19,881 nucleotides of DNA, from assembly GCA_030267965.1 (NCBI GenBank), contig BRYA01000675.1:1-19881 (forward strand), given 5' to 3'. This document shows, one piece after another, positions 1 through 8,258 of the stretch (the first letter of the stretch is position 1; each line of letters starts with the position of its first letter). The translations under genes were made by a program, and so were the position numbers. Below the pieces are notes generated by a model that was not told the origin of the DNA, made no database searches, and worked only from the letters and a program-made list of their open reading frames with translations. This DNA is from Triparma columacea. Its lineage: Eukaryota; Sar; Bolidophyceae; Parmales; Triparmaceae.

Positions 1-3000
1 CTGGATGTTCTTCTCTTTCAATTTCAAAGCAGTAAATCTGAGCTTAACATTCTCTTTTCTCAATAGAGCGACCTCTTCTTCGAGGGTGATACCGTTGTTG
101 GGGATGATATAGTCGAGGGCGGTTAGGGTTAGCGACTCTTCCGCTCTCCCCTAGAGTATCAAAATGTATTTTTCTTTTTCGCCTCTCAACGTACAACTCA
201 CCTTGTGCAGCGTCCTCGTGGCCGTTTTTAGAGTCTGCGGTAATGGCGATTACGGTGTTTGTTAGTCAAAATGAAAAAGATTTCCATGCGTGCTCCTCGT
301 TTCTGTGTAGCATATCAAGCGCCCCACGCAGTCGCCGTAACCCTAACCCATGCGGTCGTTGCAGAAGCGCCCCATGCGGTCGTCGGAGACAGATCCCATG
401 CGGTCGCCGCAGACCGGCGCGCACGTGCGTGCGCCGCGGCCGCCGCCCGTCGAGCTCGACGTCGTCGGCCAGGCCCTCCGCGAACGGCTCCACGCGTTCC
501 GCATGCAGGCGGTGAGAATAAACTACAAAGTTTCAACGCGTCCTCCCGCGACTCTTCCGCTCTCCCCTAGAGTATCAAATTGTGCTCTTTCTTTTCCAGC
601 TCTCAACGCACAACTCACCTCGTCCGGAGTCCTCGTGGCGGTTTTCAGAGTCTGCGGTAATGGCGATCATGGTGTTTGTGAGTCAACATGAAAAGATTTC
701 CATGCGTGCTCCTCGTTTCTGTGTAGCATATCAAGCGCCCCACGCGGTCGCCGCAGAAGCGTCCCATGCGGTCGTCGCAGAAGCGTCCCATGTGGTTGCC
801 GCAGACGGAACCCACACGGTCGCCGGGGACGGATCCCATGCGGTCGCCGCAGACCGGCGCGCGTTTCTGTGTAGCATATCAAGGGTCTCCCCCCCTACAA
901 CCCCCTGAAACAAACTTACCTCGGTCTCGTCCAGCGTCCTCTTGAGAGCTTTTAGATTTAGAGACTGCGAAGGGGATAACATTGTTGCAAAAGTGAGAAC
1001 AAATTACAAAGTTTCAACGCGCCCTCCCGCGACTCTCCCGCTCTCCCCTAGACTATTAAAATGTATTTTTCTTATCCGGCTCTCAATGCACAACTCACCT
1101 CGTCCGGCGTCCTCATGACCATTTTTGGAGTCTGCGGTAATGGCGATCATGGTGTTTGTGAGTCAACATGAAAAGATTTCCATGCGTGCTCCTCGTTTCT
1201 GTGTAGCATATCAAGCGCCCCACGCGGTCGCCGTAACCCTAACCCATGCGGTCGCCGCAGAGGGCACCCATGCGGTCACCGCAGACGGCACCCGCGGTCG
1301 CCGCAGACGGAATCCACGCGGTCGCCGGAGACGGATCCCATGCGGTCACCGGAGACCGGCGCGCGCACGCATGCGCCGCGGCCGCTTCCCGTCGAGCTCG
1401 ATGCCGAGGGCCAGGCCCTCCGCGAACAGCTCCGCGCGTTCCGCACACAGGCGGTGAGAAAAAACTACAAAGTTTCGACGCGCCCTCCCGCGACTCTCCC
1501 GCTCTCCCCTAGAGTATTAAATTGTCCTTTCTCTCTTTGGGCTCTCAACGCACAACTCACCTTGTCCAGAGTCCTCATGACCATTTTTGGAGTCTGCGGT
1601 AATGGCGATTATGGTGTTTGTTAGTCAAACTGAAAAGATTTCCACGCTTGTTCCTACATATCGTGCTCGTATCCCTCTAGCACATCAATGGACTCCTACT
1701 CGACAACCCCCTGACACGAACTCACCTCGTTCAGCGTCCCCACGAGGTCTTTCAATTGACGAAGACGGAGTAACTTGCCTCTCATGGCCTAGATCGGGTA
1801 CTAAATGGCAGTTATCGAACATCGGGGCGTCAACCTGAAGTATATGAGTCTCCTCCACACGCTCTTCTCTCCCTCCTCGAGATTCGTTTTCTGTGTCCTT
1901 TTCCTGTGAGGAGCGAAGCAAATCGCGAAAGCAAAGACGTTAAGTAGGTTAGAAATGGTAACGTCGCGCGTAGGGGAGGCGAGATTATATTAAGAGACAC
2001 AATCATCACGTGCATGGGCGTGGCTTGCAACGTGCGACATCGTTTTTACTCCAATTCCTTTCTCACCTGTGACAAGCGTGGAGAGTTGTGCAAGAATGGG
2101 GTTTTACGAAGAGTTAGTATCGCAGCGGCAGTGTGTGAGGCTTGAGATGCATCTTATAAAGAATTGAGGACTCCTGCGTATGTTCTCCTTCGCAATCCTT
2201 AACATTTTCAGCTGGTCAATTCGCTCCTCATCTCATCTCACCTCTTGCATATCCTCACTTGAATTCTCAATCTGTGACGGCAGCGAAACACTCCCCACTG
2301 TATCAAGGGGATCCTCTTCTACCAGAGAGTGAGCGCCCTTTCGAGGCGTCGCTGTGAACGTAAGCGTGGGCGTTTGTTTATTAAGATATAAGTGTTGGTT
2401 GGGTTGATACTAAATGAGATTTGACTACCCTCTACAGTCACAGAAATCCGCGCGCTAAACCCCCATTATCATCTACATCCCCCCTTGAATCCCCATCTAC
2501 CCTTAACTCACCTCTTTCAACTCCCTTGGCTTTAGTGTCGAGCGCACTCTTCTCACTTGACGTATTTAATTTCATGCCCTCGCTTATACTGGCGACCTGC
2601 GACGGCAGTGAGACTCCGTCACCTTCAATGAGAGATCCCTCTTGAGGATATACGTACCCGCCTCGAGGTCCTGCTGTGATGGTAAGTGTGGTTACATCGT
2701 GACGGTGCGTTTCGAGATGACGTTGGCTGGAGTTAGCATTGGATGAAATTTGACGAGCCTCAACTGCCCTACGAGCACCGCAAGCAGCCTCTCCTTCTCC
2801 TTCTCCTCTATCTCCCTCCAAGCAGACCAAACTATCCGAACTCACCTCGCTCAACCCATTCAGCATTTGCGTCCTGCGAAACCATCCTTGAGACTTCCTC
2901 CTTTTTCTTAGTTGAAATCTCAGTCCCCTTGGCGCCCTCTGACGGCGTTGGGCCTCCCTTATAATTACGCGGGTCTTCTACATTGCGTTGCAGTTGTGAA

Positions 3001-3904
3001 AGAATGGGTACCCTCCCCTCCAGCTCATCTCTTTCCCGATTGACCATTTCGTTCGCCCCTGACCCATCGTATACATCCTCCATCTCCTCCCTTTGAGGCT
3101 TCGACTTCCCTAAGCTCCTATTTCGCTCCTCTTTTACTTCCCCTGCCCTCCTCTCCCTCCTCCCAGCCTCGGCTCCTCCTCCTGCAAAGAGCGAAGCGGA
3201 TGATGAAAAGGGTTTAGTTTAATTGTGCGACTCGTGTGAGGGCGGCTAAAGACAAAGTAGATGGCCACGAGCACAATTTGTGCCGGTATTAAATGTTTCT
3301 CCGTGTTGATCTCATGACGTTCTTTCCCTTTTTCGTCCACTCTCACCTTCCTGCCAGAAACCTTCACCCTCCTCATGAGGCGCAGGTGAGGTCACGAGCT
3401 TAGAATCGCTTTCCACTACGGGTGGTAGACCCTCCTCAAGCTCCCCGTTGACCTCAATGACTGCTCCGTCCGACTCTTCTTGGTCATCAATGGTATTTGC
3501 AGCAGACATTACCTCTCTCAACGCAGGCTTGCCTTCATATGAGTTCGCAATCTTCGATGGCGACGAATCTCCTTCACTTTTGAGAAGGTCCCCGTCCCCG
3601 GCTATCCCCCGAGTCTGAGGACCTCTGCTGGACGTCTCTGCGGTGGTGGAACGATGGCAAGGGGGGCGAGGTTGTTAGCTCGTAAGCTTTGAGATTTTGG
3701 ACGTTCCGAAGTCGGACAGAACCCTCCATCCCCCTTAACATTCCCTAACTAACACTCGCAATCTATTTACGTACCTTCCTTGACTCTGTTAGTCCTCTCA
3801 CTAACCTCTATCATGTCCTCGGGCGCCAGTTTGCCTAAGAGGTTTGACTCTGAGGGGTCGGCATGCCCCTCTTCTTGTTGTCCGGTCTTGGAAGAATTAC
3901 TCAT
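1..3904 (-). CDS. Multi-exon acidic low-complexity protein with C-terminal coiled coil (3' end outside window)
   Basis: Function not recognised. Model built from splice sites and one continuous frame: exons 3904-3775 (ATG; in-frame TAG two codons upstream), 3637-3347, 3181-2846, 2670-2512, 2351-2242, 1903-1726, mini-exons 1593-1561, 1131-1099, 964-920, 651-619, 234-202, then a terminal exon from about 143 to the left edge. All introns are GT-AG; most donors read GAG/GTGAG and most junctions are phase 1, so exons are symmetric and can be duplicated without frameshift. Exons 4 and 5 are homologous (both contain VSLPSQ). The protein is rich in E, D, S, K and G with no known domain; the last exon encodes a coiled coil (LEEEVALLRKENVKLR). 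Mini-exons encode variants of DSKNGHEDAGR. The weakest part is the acceptor of the last exon: phase 1 needs a cut near 143 or 138, whereas the better TAG acceptor at 151 would give phase 0. Partial length is roughly 508 residues. Confidence 0.6.
324..417. repeat. 24-bp minisatellite, array 1 (about 4 units)
   Basis: Units of the form catgcggtcgycgcagamgs, 24 bp each, about four copies. Lies in an intron of the minus-strand gene. Because 24 is a multiple of three, open frames with 8-residue periodicity appear on both strands. Confidence 0.85.
741..860. repeat. 24-bp minisatellite, array 2 (5 units)
   Basis: Five consecutive 24-bp units starting cacgcggtcg, catgcggtcg, catgtggttg, cacacggtcg and catgcggtcg. 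Same family as the arrays at 324 and 1221; within an intron of the minus-strand gene. Confidence 0.85.
1221..1364. repeat. 24-bp minisatellite, array 3 (about 6 units)
   Basis: About six 24-bp units. The fourth has lost two bases (cgcggtcgccgcagacgg without its leading ca), which breaks the 8-residue periodic frame. That argues against the array being protein-coding. Confidence 0.85.
1911..1919 (-). other. GCTTCGCTC motif before 3' splice site
   Basis: On the minus (gene) strand the intron ends GCTTCGCTC-CTCACAG before the exon starting at 1903; seven bases separate motif and exon. One of four such placements in the window. Confidence 0.6.
3189..3197 (-). other. GCTTCGCTC motif before 3' splice site
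   Basis: On the minus strand the intron ends CGCTTCGCTC-TTTGCAG before the exon starting at 3181, again with seven bases between motif and exon. Confidence 0.6.
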
Positions 3905-4552
3905 CTTCTACCACTCTGTTTTTTAATCTTGCGTAAAGCTCAATCTGGGGGTGGGATGGGGATAATAGTGTGAGGATATCGCAGATGATGGGGGCAAGTG
4001 AATCTTCCAATGAGTAGGTTCGTCATAACTCCCCGTATATGTCGTCTCCCGTAAGTGATAAAGCTCAAAGTGATAACCGAAGACCAAAACAATCAGTGAA
4101 CATGCCAAAAATGGGGACCAGCCAAGCCAACAGCCGCGACAACATTCCTTTGGTTACAACTCCCACTCCACTAACGCAGTTTTGACATAACTTTAGAAGA
4201 TAACTTAACTCAACGGCTGGCCCTCTCGCCTCGTCCGTCCCCACTACTCACTCACAAATATAGAATTGATCGGGGAACCGGTTCTTTAACCATGTGGCAT
4301 GCAAATCGAAAATCGGCAAAATTGAATGTCTATTTTTTACCTACAAATTTATATTGTCAATCTAATCGACAATCTAATCGTTTGCTAACTGCAAGGTTTC
4401 ACTTATTGACGAGTACAACATTTCGCAACTGCTTGTAATCATGACCAGCGCTCATCAGCCAAGCAAGGATTTTTAAATCAAACATCTCTATCTTCTTCGT
4501 TCCTCTTCCTTCTCTATCTCCCCCCCCCCCCCTTTCTTGCTTCGCCCAAAAA
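3905..4552. other. Intergenic: promoter side of the acidic-protein gene, 3' flank of the CDF gene
   Basis: No convincing gene. The short minus-strand open frame at 3923-4108 has no family features. The interval holds a 12-bp direct tandem (caatctaatcg at 4358 and 4370), an AT-rich stretch around 4310-4400 and a run of 13 C at 4520-4532 just beyond the CDF stop codon. No clear TATA element or RNA gene was seen. Confidence 0.6.
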
Positions 4553-6138
4553 TCAAACGTTATCAATGAGTTTCCTCGTGAGGTTGTCCTTCTCCTCCTC
4601 CTCCTCCTCCCCCCCCCTTCCCCCCTCCCTGAAGTAAGCGCACACCTCCCCCACCCATAGCCCTAGGCTCCAGATGGCCCCTAGAGCGATCAAACTGCAG
4701 ACGATAAGGGCCGCCCAGCCGTCCACGACTGCAGAGTTAACATCGGGGTACTGGAAGAGGACAATGGACTCTACGAAGGTCGTGGTTGAGCGGAGGAGGT
4801 CCGAGAATACGTGCATTAGGGCGGAGAGCATGTTGACATTGGTGCCCTCGTGGTCGTTGGGACCCTCGGTGGACTTGTGCCTGTGCTGGAGGGGGTGGTC
4901 CTCGAGGTGGTGGTGGTGGGGGTGGCCGGGGTGGGCCGAGGCCTCCTTGGGGGCCTCAGTCGAGTAGTGCTTGTAGGCCCAGAGGGAGATGAAGTCGAAG
5001 AGGAGCCCACCCAGAGCGAAGCCCAGGACGATGTATGCGTTGACCTCGTCTTCCTCCTTCTCGTCGCCCTCGGTCTCAGTGCTGCAGGCCCCGTCCGCGT
5101 TGTCGGAGTTGTCACTCCAGTGGCAGTTAGCGTTGTCCGCGTCGCACTCGCAGGTGATCGGCTTGTAGTTTATGTTGTCGACGGCCTCTAGGAGGAAGTC
5201 GGTGGTGAAGTAAATGAGGAGGACCAGGCTGACCATGCTCATCATGAGCTCCATCTTCTTCTTGGTTCGAGGGTTTGGCGTGCACTCGGCGAAGAGGTTG
5301 GCAATATACGACAGCGCGTCGACGAGCATGGATATGCAGTCGGCCTTCAGAGTGATGGAGGAGGCAGCGATGGCTGCAAAAGGGTGGAGCGAAGCGAGGA
5401 GCGAAGCGAGGAGCGAAGCGACGGCCGGGAGAGACCGAGCGGTGTTGCGTGTTAGAGCGTAGTTTGGCGGGTGTCGACATGGGTACGACAGATGACACCT
5501 TCGCGTGAGAGATGTAAATTTCGAAATGCCTCCCTCCGCTCTTTTGCTTCCTCCCCACCCCACACCTCTCCCCTCACCTGCGAAGTACTGGCCAGATGTG
5601 ATTGCTAGGAATAAGAAGGTGCTAATTAGTAGGGTCTTGGCGTTTCCTGAGACGGTGAAGCCGAAGCACATTGTTGTTTGGTCTCCCCTCTCGTGGCCAG
5701 GGTCAATTATATGGTCTGGGGGAGGGAGGGGGTGAGGGGGTGAAGGGGGTGAGGATGTGAGGGGGTGAGGGGGTGGGGGGGTGAGGTCGGACCGTCGTTA
5801 AACGTTGCGGTGGGTGGAGGCTTGCGGTCTCCTTTTGTCTGGTTGCTCCACTGATTAATTATGGGGGGGCTGATTATATTCGACGAGAAGCATAGGTACG
5901 CGCGCCCTCCATCTTCCCCACTCCCTGACAGGTTCCGTCTTCTTCCCTTTCCTCCGACGCTCTTCCCCCCTCCCCCCTCCCCCCATCAACCCCCTTCCCT
6001 CTCACCTGTTGCAAGGATGGCCGTGGCAGGTCGATTGCTAGTGATAGAAATTTGCCTATCTCCACTAATCATGCGGTCCCGAAGCTCGCTTATAGAGTCG
6101 CGGGTGGTCTCGGAGTCGACGCTCGTTGATCTTGGCAT
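4553..6138 (-). CDS. Cation diffusion facilitator (CDF)-like transporter, divergent, three exons
   Basis: Likely moves a divalent metal such as Zn2+ across a membrane by cation/proton antiport; family role known, substrate inferred. Exons 6138-6006 (ATG, context ACAATG), 5715-5578 and 5373-4553 join in one frame to 363 residues; introns are 6005-5716 and 5577-5374, both GT-AG and phase 1. Six membrane segments are visible: about 72-96, 101-120, 132-152, two flanking a His-rich cytoplasmic loop (HPGHPHHHH, about 233-254), and a last one ending WVGEV. A Cys/Asp-rich loop with four cysteines lies between segments 3 and 4. Segment 5 has the canonical metal site HVFSD (H278, D282). The matching site in segment 2 is replaced by S112 and N116 (VDALSYIANL). 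The usual C-terminal cytoplasmic domain is missing; the protein ends in a short acidic tail. The second intron is free of in-frame stops, so retention would give 431 residues. Confidence 0.85.
5387..5419 (-). repeat. Three tandem 12-bp copies containing GCTTCGCTC near 3' splice site
   Basis: Plus-strand gagcgaagcgag repeated three times (5387, 5399, 5411; the last copy ends in c at 5422). On the gene strand this lies 13 nt before the 3' splice site of CDF intron 2. It is the same motif as in other introns of the window, here amplified. Confidence 0.8.
5718..5790. repeat. G-rich 8-bp microsatellite (gggggtga)n
   Basis: Imperfect repeats of gggggtga on the plus strand. On the CDF gene strand it is a CCCCTCAC pyrimidine-rich tract ending at the 3' splice site of intron 1, so it may serve as the polypyrimidine tract. 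The G-rich strand has runs that could form a G-quadruplex (inference). Confidence 0.75.
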
Positions 6139-6565
6139 TGTAGATGAGGATGATGGGGGGGGGGAAATCTGGGAAAGTAGAAGGCAGGGAAAGGCGACAT
6201 GGGCCAATGGTGAGGGGCTTTCTTCTCAGGGGCACAGGGGGGGGGAGGGGTACATGGGGGAGAAGATGGAGGGCAGCAATCGGCGGGGGGGGGGAGGAGA
6301 TGACGTCTGGTAACGCAGGGGGGCTCACCTGTTTCTTTTGTTCTTATGCAAGGTGGAGTCAGGCGAGAAAGTGTGTCTGTCCGAGTCTGGAGCGTGATTT
6401 GACTTCTGACATTTTTCCTTGGGAATCTATATTTTCCAAACTTTGCCATTTAGTGAAGCGTCTCCCGGCTTGTCAACTAAAAACTCGAGTATCTCCAAGG
6501 CGCATTTCCCGTTTTTAATTTCCTTTAAAATAAGAGTATCTTACGTTGAACCACCCAACCCCGCC
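6139..6565. other. Intergenic: CDF 5' leader with probable 5'-UTR intron; 3' flank of HAD gene
   Basis: On the minus strand a strong donor (AAACAG/GTGAGC, intron from 6328) and acceptor (CTTTCCCAG, to 6169) define a 160-nt candidate intron 30 bases upstream of the CDF start codon. It would remove several upstream ATGs. No other gene seen. Confidence 0.45.
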
Positions 6566-8020
6566 CTAATCTTCCTCCCTCGTTCTCATCCACTCCATGA
6601 TCTTCTCTCTAAGTAAATCCCCCTCCTCCCCACCGTCGTCACCCTCAAGTCTCCACTCCCCAAGTTCCTTATCTTCCGGCTCCTCCTCCACCCCCCCCCA
6701 TACCCCGCTCTCCTTTAGTACCCTATCAACCATAACTTCCGTACTAACAACGTCCTCCCTCATCCCCCTCCACCCTCCTTCCCCCCCCTCAACCCCAGTG
6801 AACGCGTACCTCTCATACCCCGTCTCGTGTCCGTAGTTAAAGTCAACCTCACCTGACCTTAATCTTGCTCCGGTTTTTCGGACGAAGTATGCGCGGTTTA
6901 CGAAATCGCGTGTACCTAAATCTACGTCATTATCATCATCACCAGCCGTGGCTACCCAGGTTACGTTTTTACCACTTTGTTTCATTTTCGAAAGCACGTA
7001 TAATGCAGCTAAGGACTTACCAGATGTTGTTGGTATGCAGTCTATCTTACCCATGTTCATAGTTACATTAGCCTTCCCTTTTAACTTCTTTCTAACTATA
7101 TCCTGAAACGAGGGGTTGGAGTCTTTTATTCTAACTGACGTCATGTAGTCAGAATCATCGTAGGAGACAGAGGTAGAGGACAACCATGTTTTGAATGATG
7201 GTAACCATGATATATCGTGGGATTTTAACCATGGTATATCCTCGTACCAAACATCCTCCTCTCCTTGTTGTTGTTTCTGTGTTTCTACCGATGACTCTGA
7301 TGACTTGGATGATGATTCTGTTGATGTGTTTTTGTGTTTACGCCAGAATATCCTTCCACCAGATTCAGTAATAAGCACATCGAACACATCATGTTTCATT
7401 TCCGCCAAATGTTTAGCTCTATTCAATGCCGTCGATGTTCTTGATCCTGTTACCATTACAACTATACCTGACGATGTTGTTGTTTGGACTTTGGATTGGA
7501 CTGTCGTTGTTTGGGGTGGGGGAAGGGATCGGAATTTTGATAGTGTTGATAGTGTGGATTTGCTTATATAACCTACTAGACCGGTCTTTGTGGGTGGGAA
7601 GGTAATGAGTGTTGAATTGAAGGTTTTTAGAGCGGCACTTTCATCCTCTTTTACATCTCCTACTTCTCCTTCTTCTCTTGCGTGAGTGATTGAAGGTGAG
7701 GAGGTTAAGGAGGTTGCTGTGCTTGTGGAGGTGGTAGGAGGTTGGATATAGTGGACTAGAGTTCCGTCAATGTCGGTGAAAAGGACAGCGTGAGAGGTGG
7801 GGGAGGGAGGGGAACTGCTGCCACCGTGGGGTGGGAGGAGGGAGGACATTTTATGTATTGATGAAGATGAAGATGCTGATGCTGATACTAATGCTAATGA
7901 AGTTGCTAATACTAATGCTAATGGTAGTGCAGATGAAGAGAAAACAAAGTGCAATCGCAATCGACGAGGAGGAAGTTGTCGAGATAGTCCTAAAAATAAC
8001 CCTAACAACAGCTCTATCAT
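6566..8020 (-). CDS. HAD-superfamily hydrolase, Cof / sucrose-6-phosphate-phosphatase-like
   Basis: Predicted Mg2+-dependent phosphatase, probably acting on a sugar phosphate or similar small molecule; exact substrate unknown. All four HAD motifs are present (numbering from ATG at 8020, 484 residues): motif I FTDIDGT with D83 and D85, motif II VTGSRT (T191), motif III Lys in TSGKS (K335) and motif IV AGDDDND (about 360-365). The IIB-type cap lies between II and III and contains a Q/S-rich low-complexity insert. Start uncertain: ATG 8020 gives a basic then hydrophobic N-terminus that could be a signal or targeting peptide, but TATATATA lies directly upstream (8021-8028). A second in-frame ATG at 7849 (context ATAAAATG) would give 423 residues beginning just before the HAD domain, with the S-rich region (gatgct-type repeats, 7860-7925) as 5' UTR. 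Intronless. C-terminus acidic. Confidence 0.82.
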   Translation of the reverse strand: MIELLLGLFLGLSRQLPPRRLRLHFVFSSSALPLALVLATSLALVSASASSSSSIHKMSSLLPPHGGSSSPPSPTSHAVLFTDIDGTLVHYIQPPTTSTSTATSLTSSPSITHAREEGEVGDVKEDESAALKTFNSTLITFPPTKTGLVGYISKSTLSTLSKFRSLPPPQTTTVQSKVQTTTSSGIVVMVTGSRTSTALNRAKHLAEMKHDVFDVLITESGGRIFWRKHKNTSTESSSKSSESSVETQKQQQGEEDVWYEDIPWLKSHDISWLPSFKTWLSSTSVSYDDSDYMTSVRIKDSNPSFQDIVRKKLKGKANVTMNMGKIDCIPTTSGKSLAALYVLSKMKQSGKNVTWVATAGDDDNDVDLGTRDFVNRAYFVRKTGARLRSGEVDFNYGHETGYERYAFTGVEGGEGGWRGMREDVVSTEVMVDRVLKESGVWGGVEEEPEDKELGEWRLEGDDGGEEGDLLREKIMEWMRTREED

Positions 8021-8028
8021 TATATATA
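8021..8028 (-). promoter_or_regulatory. TATA-like box of HAD gene
   Basis: TATATATA, palindromic, immediately upstream of ATG 8020. If it acts as a TATA box, transcription would begin about 25-30 nt downstream, favouring translation from ATG 7849. Confidence 0.35.
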
Positions 8029-8202
8029 CCACCTACACGCAATTGATTGCTATTAATCAAGCCTGATTGCAACTAATCGCTGCTAATTGTGGAGATTAAA
8101 AGGAGTTCAAGGGAGTCGAAAAAGATTGAGAAAAAATGAGAAAAAATGAAAGAAAAGGTTTGCGTAAATATTTCGGGGACTCTTTTGCATGCCGTTCGAC
8201 AG

Positions 8203-8257
8203 TGACTTTAGAGTTTAAAAGTATAATCATCTATTATTATGACCCGATGACTTTAGA
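8203..8257. repeat. 45-bp insertion flanked by 10-bp direct repeats in 3' flank of paralogue A
   Basis: tgactttaga occurs at 8203-8212 and again at 8248-8257. The other paralogues have one copy directly followed by the terminal gttacag. The AT-rich 35 bp between the repeats is absent elsewhere. Confidence 0.6.
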
Positions 8258-8258
8258 A

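Larger units (their letters stand above)
130..1610. repeat. Tandem duplication, about 3.5 copies of a 410-480 bp exon-plus-intron segment
   Basis: The landmark cgactcttccgctctcccct recurs near 135, 548, 1031 and 1492, and gtctgcggtaatggcgat near 233, 652, 1132 and 1591. Each copy holds a mini-exon of the minus-strand gene, its donor, the start of the next intron and a segment resembling the terminal coiled-coil exon (AEES frame). Three copies also hold a block of 24-bp units. Copy 2 is rearranged: part of the segment (gtttctgtgtagcatatcaag) recurs at about 865 and leads into a divergent 45-nt exon. Confidence 0.85.

Noticed and set aside
336..349. Telomere-like ccctaaccc in the left repeat
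   Set aside because: Only about two units and part of the duplicated 24-bp family; not an interstitial telomere array.
430..515. Plus-strand exon-like segment encoding VELDVVGQALRERL before GCG/GTGAGAA, repeated at 1390-1455
   Set aside because: Attractive donor and helix-like peptide, but differences between the copies are mostly non-synonymous in that frame and no matching acceptor or neighbouring exon was found.
741..860. CRISPR-like periodic array
   Set aside because: Units are contiguous with no unique spacers; eukaryotic minisatellite.
243..908. Plus-strand open frames with 8-residue periodicity (HAVAAEAS type) over the 24-bp arrays
   Set aside because: Frame arises from a repeat length divisible by three; array 3 breaks it with a 2-bp loss. 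The minus-strand mini-exons nearby show synonymous conservation instead.
3923..4108. 61-residue minus-strand open frame upstream of the acidic-protein gene
   Set aside because: Short, no recognisable motif, no matching splice sites into the exon at 3904.
5861..6313. 150-residue plus-strand open frame opposite the CDF first exon
   Set aside because: Composition follows G-rich and purine-rich tracts; the minus strand carries a well-supported exon with splice sites joining in frame.
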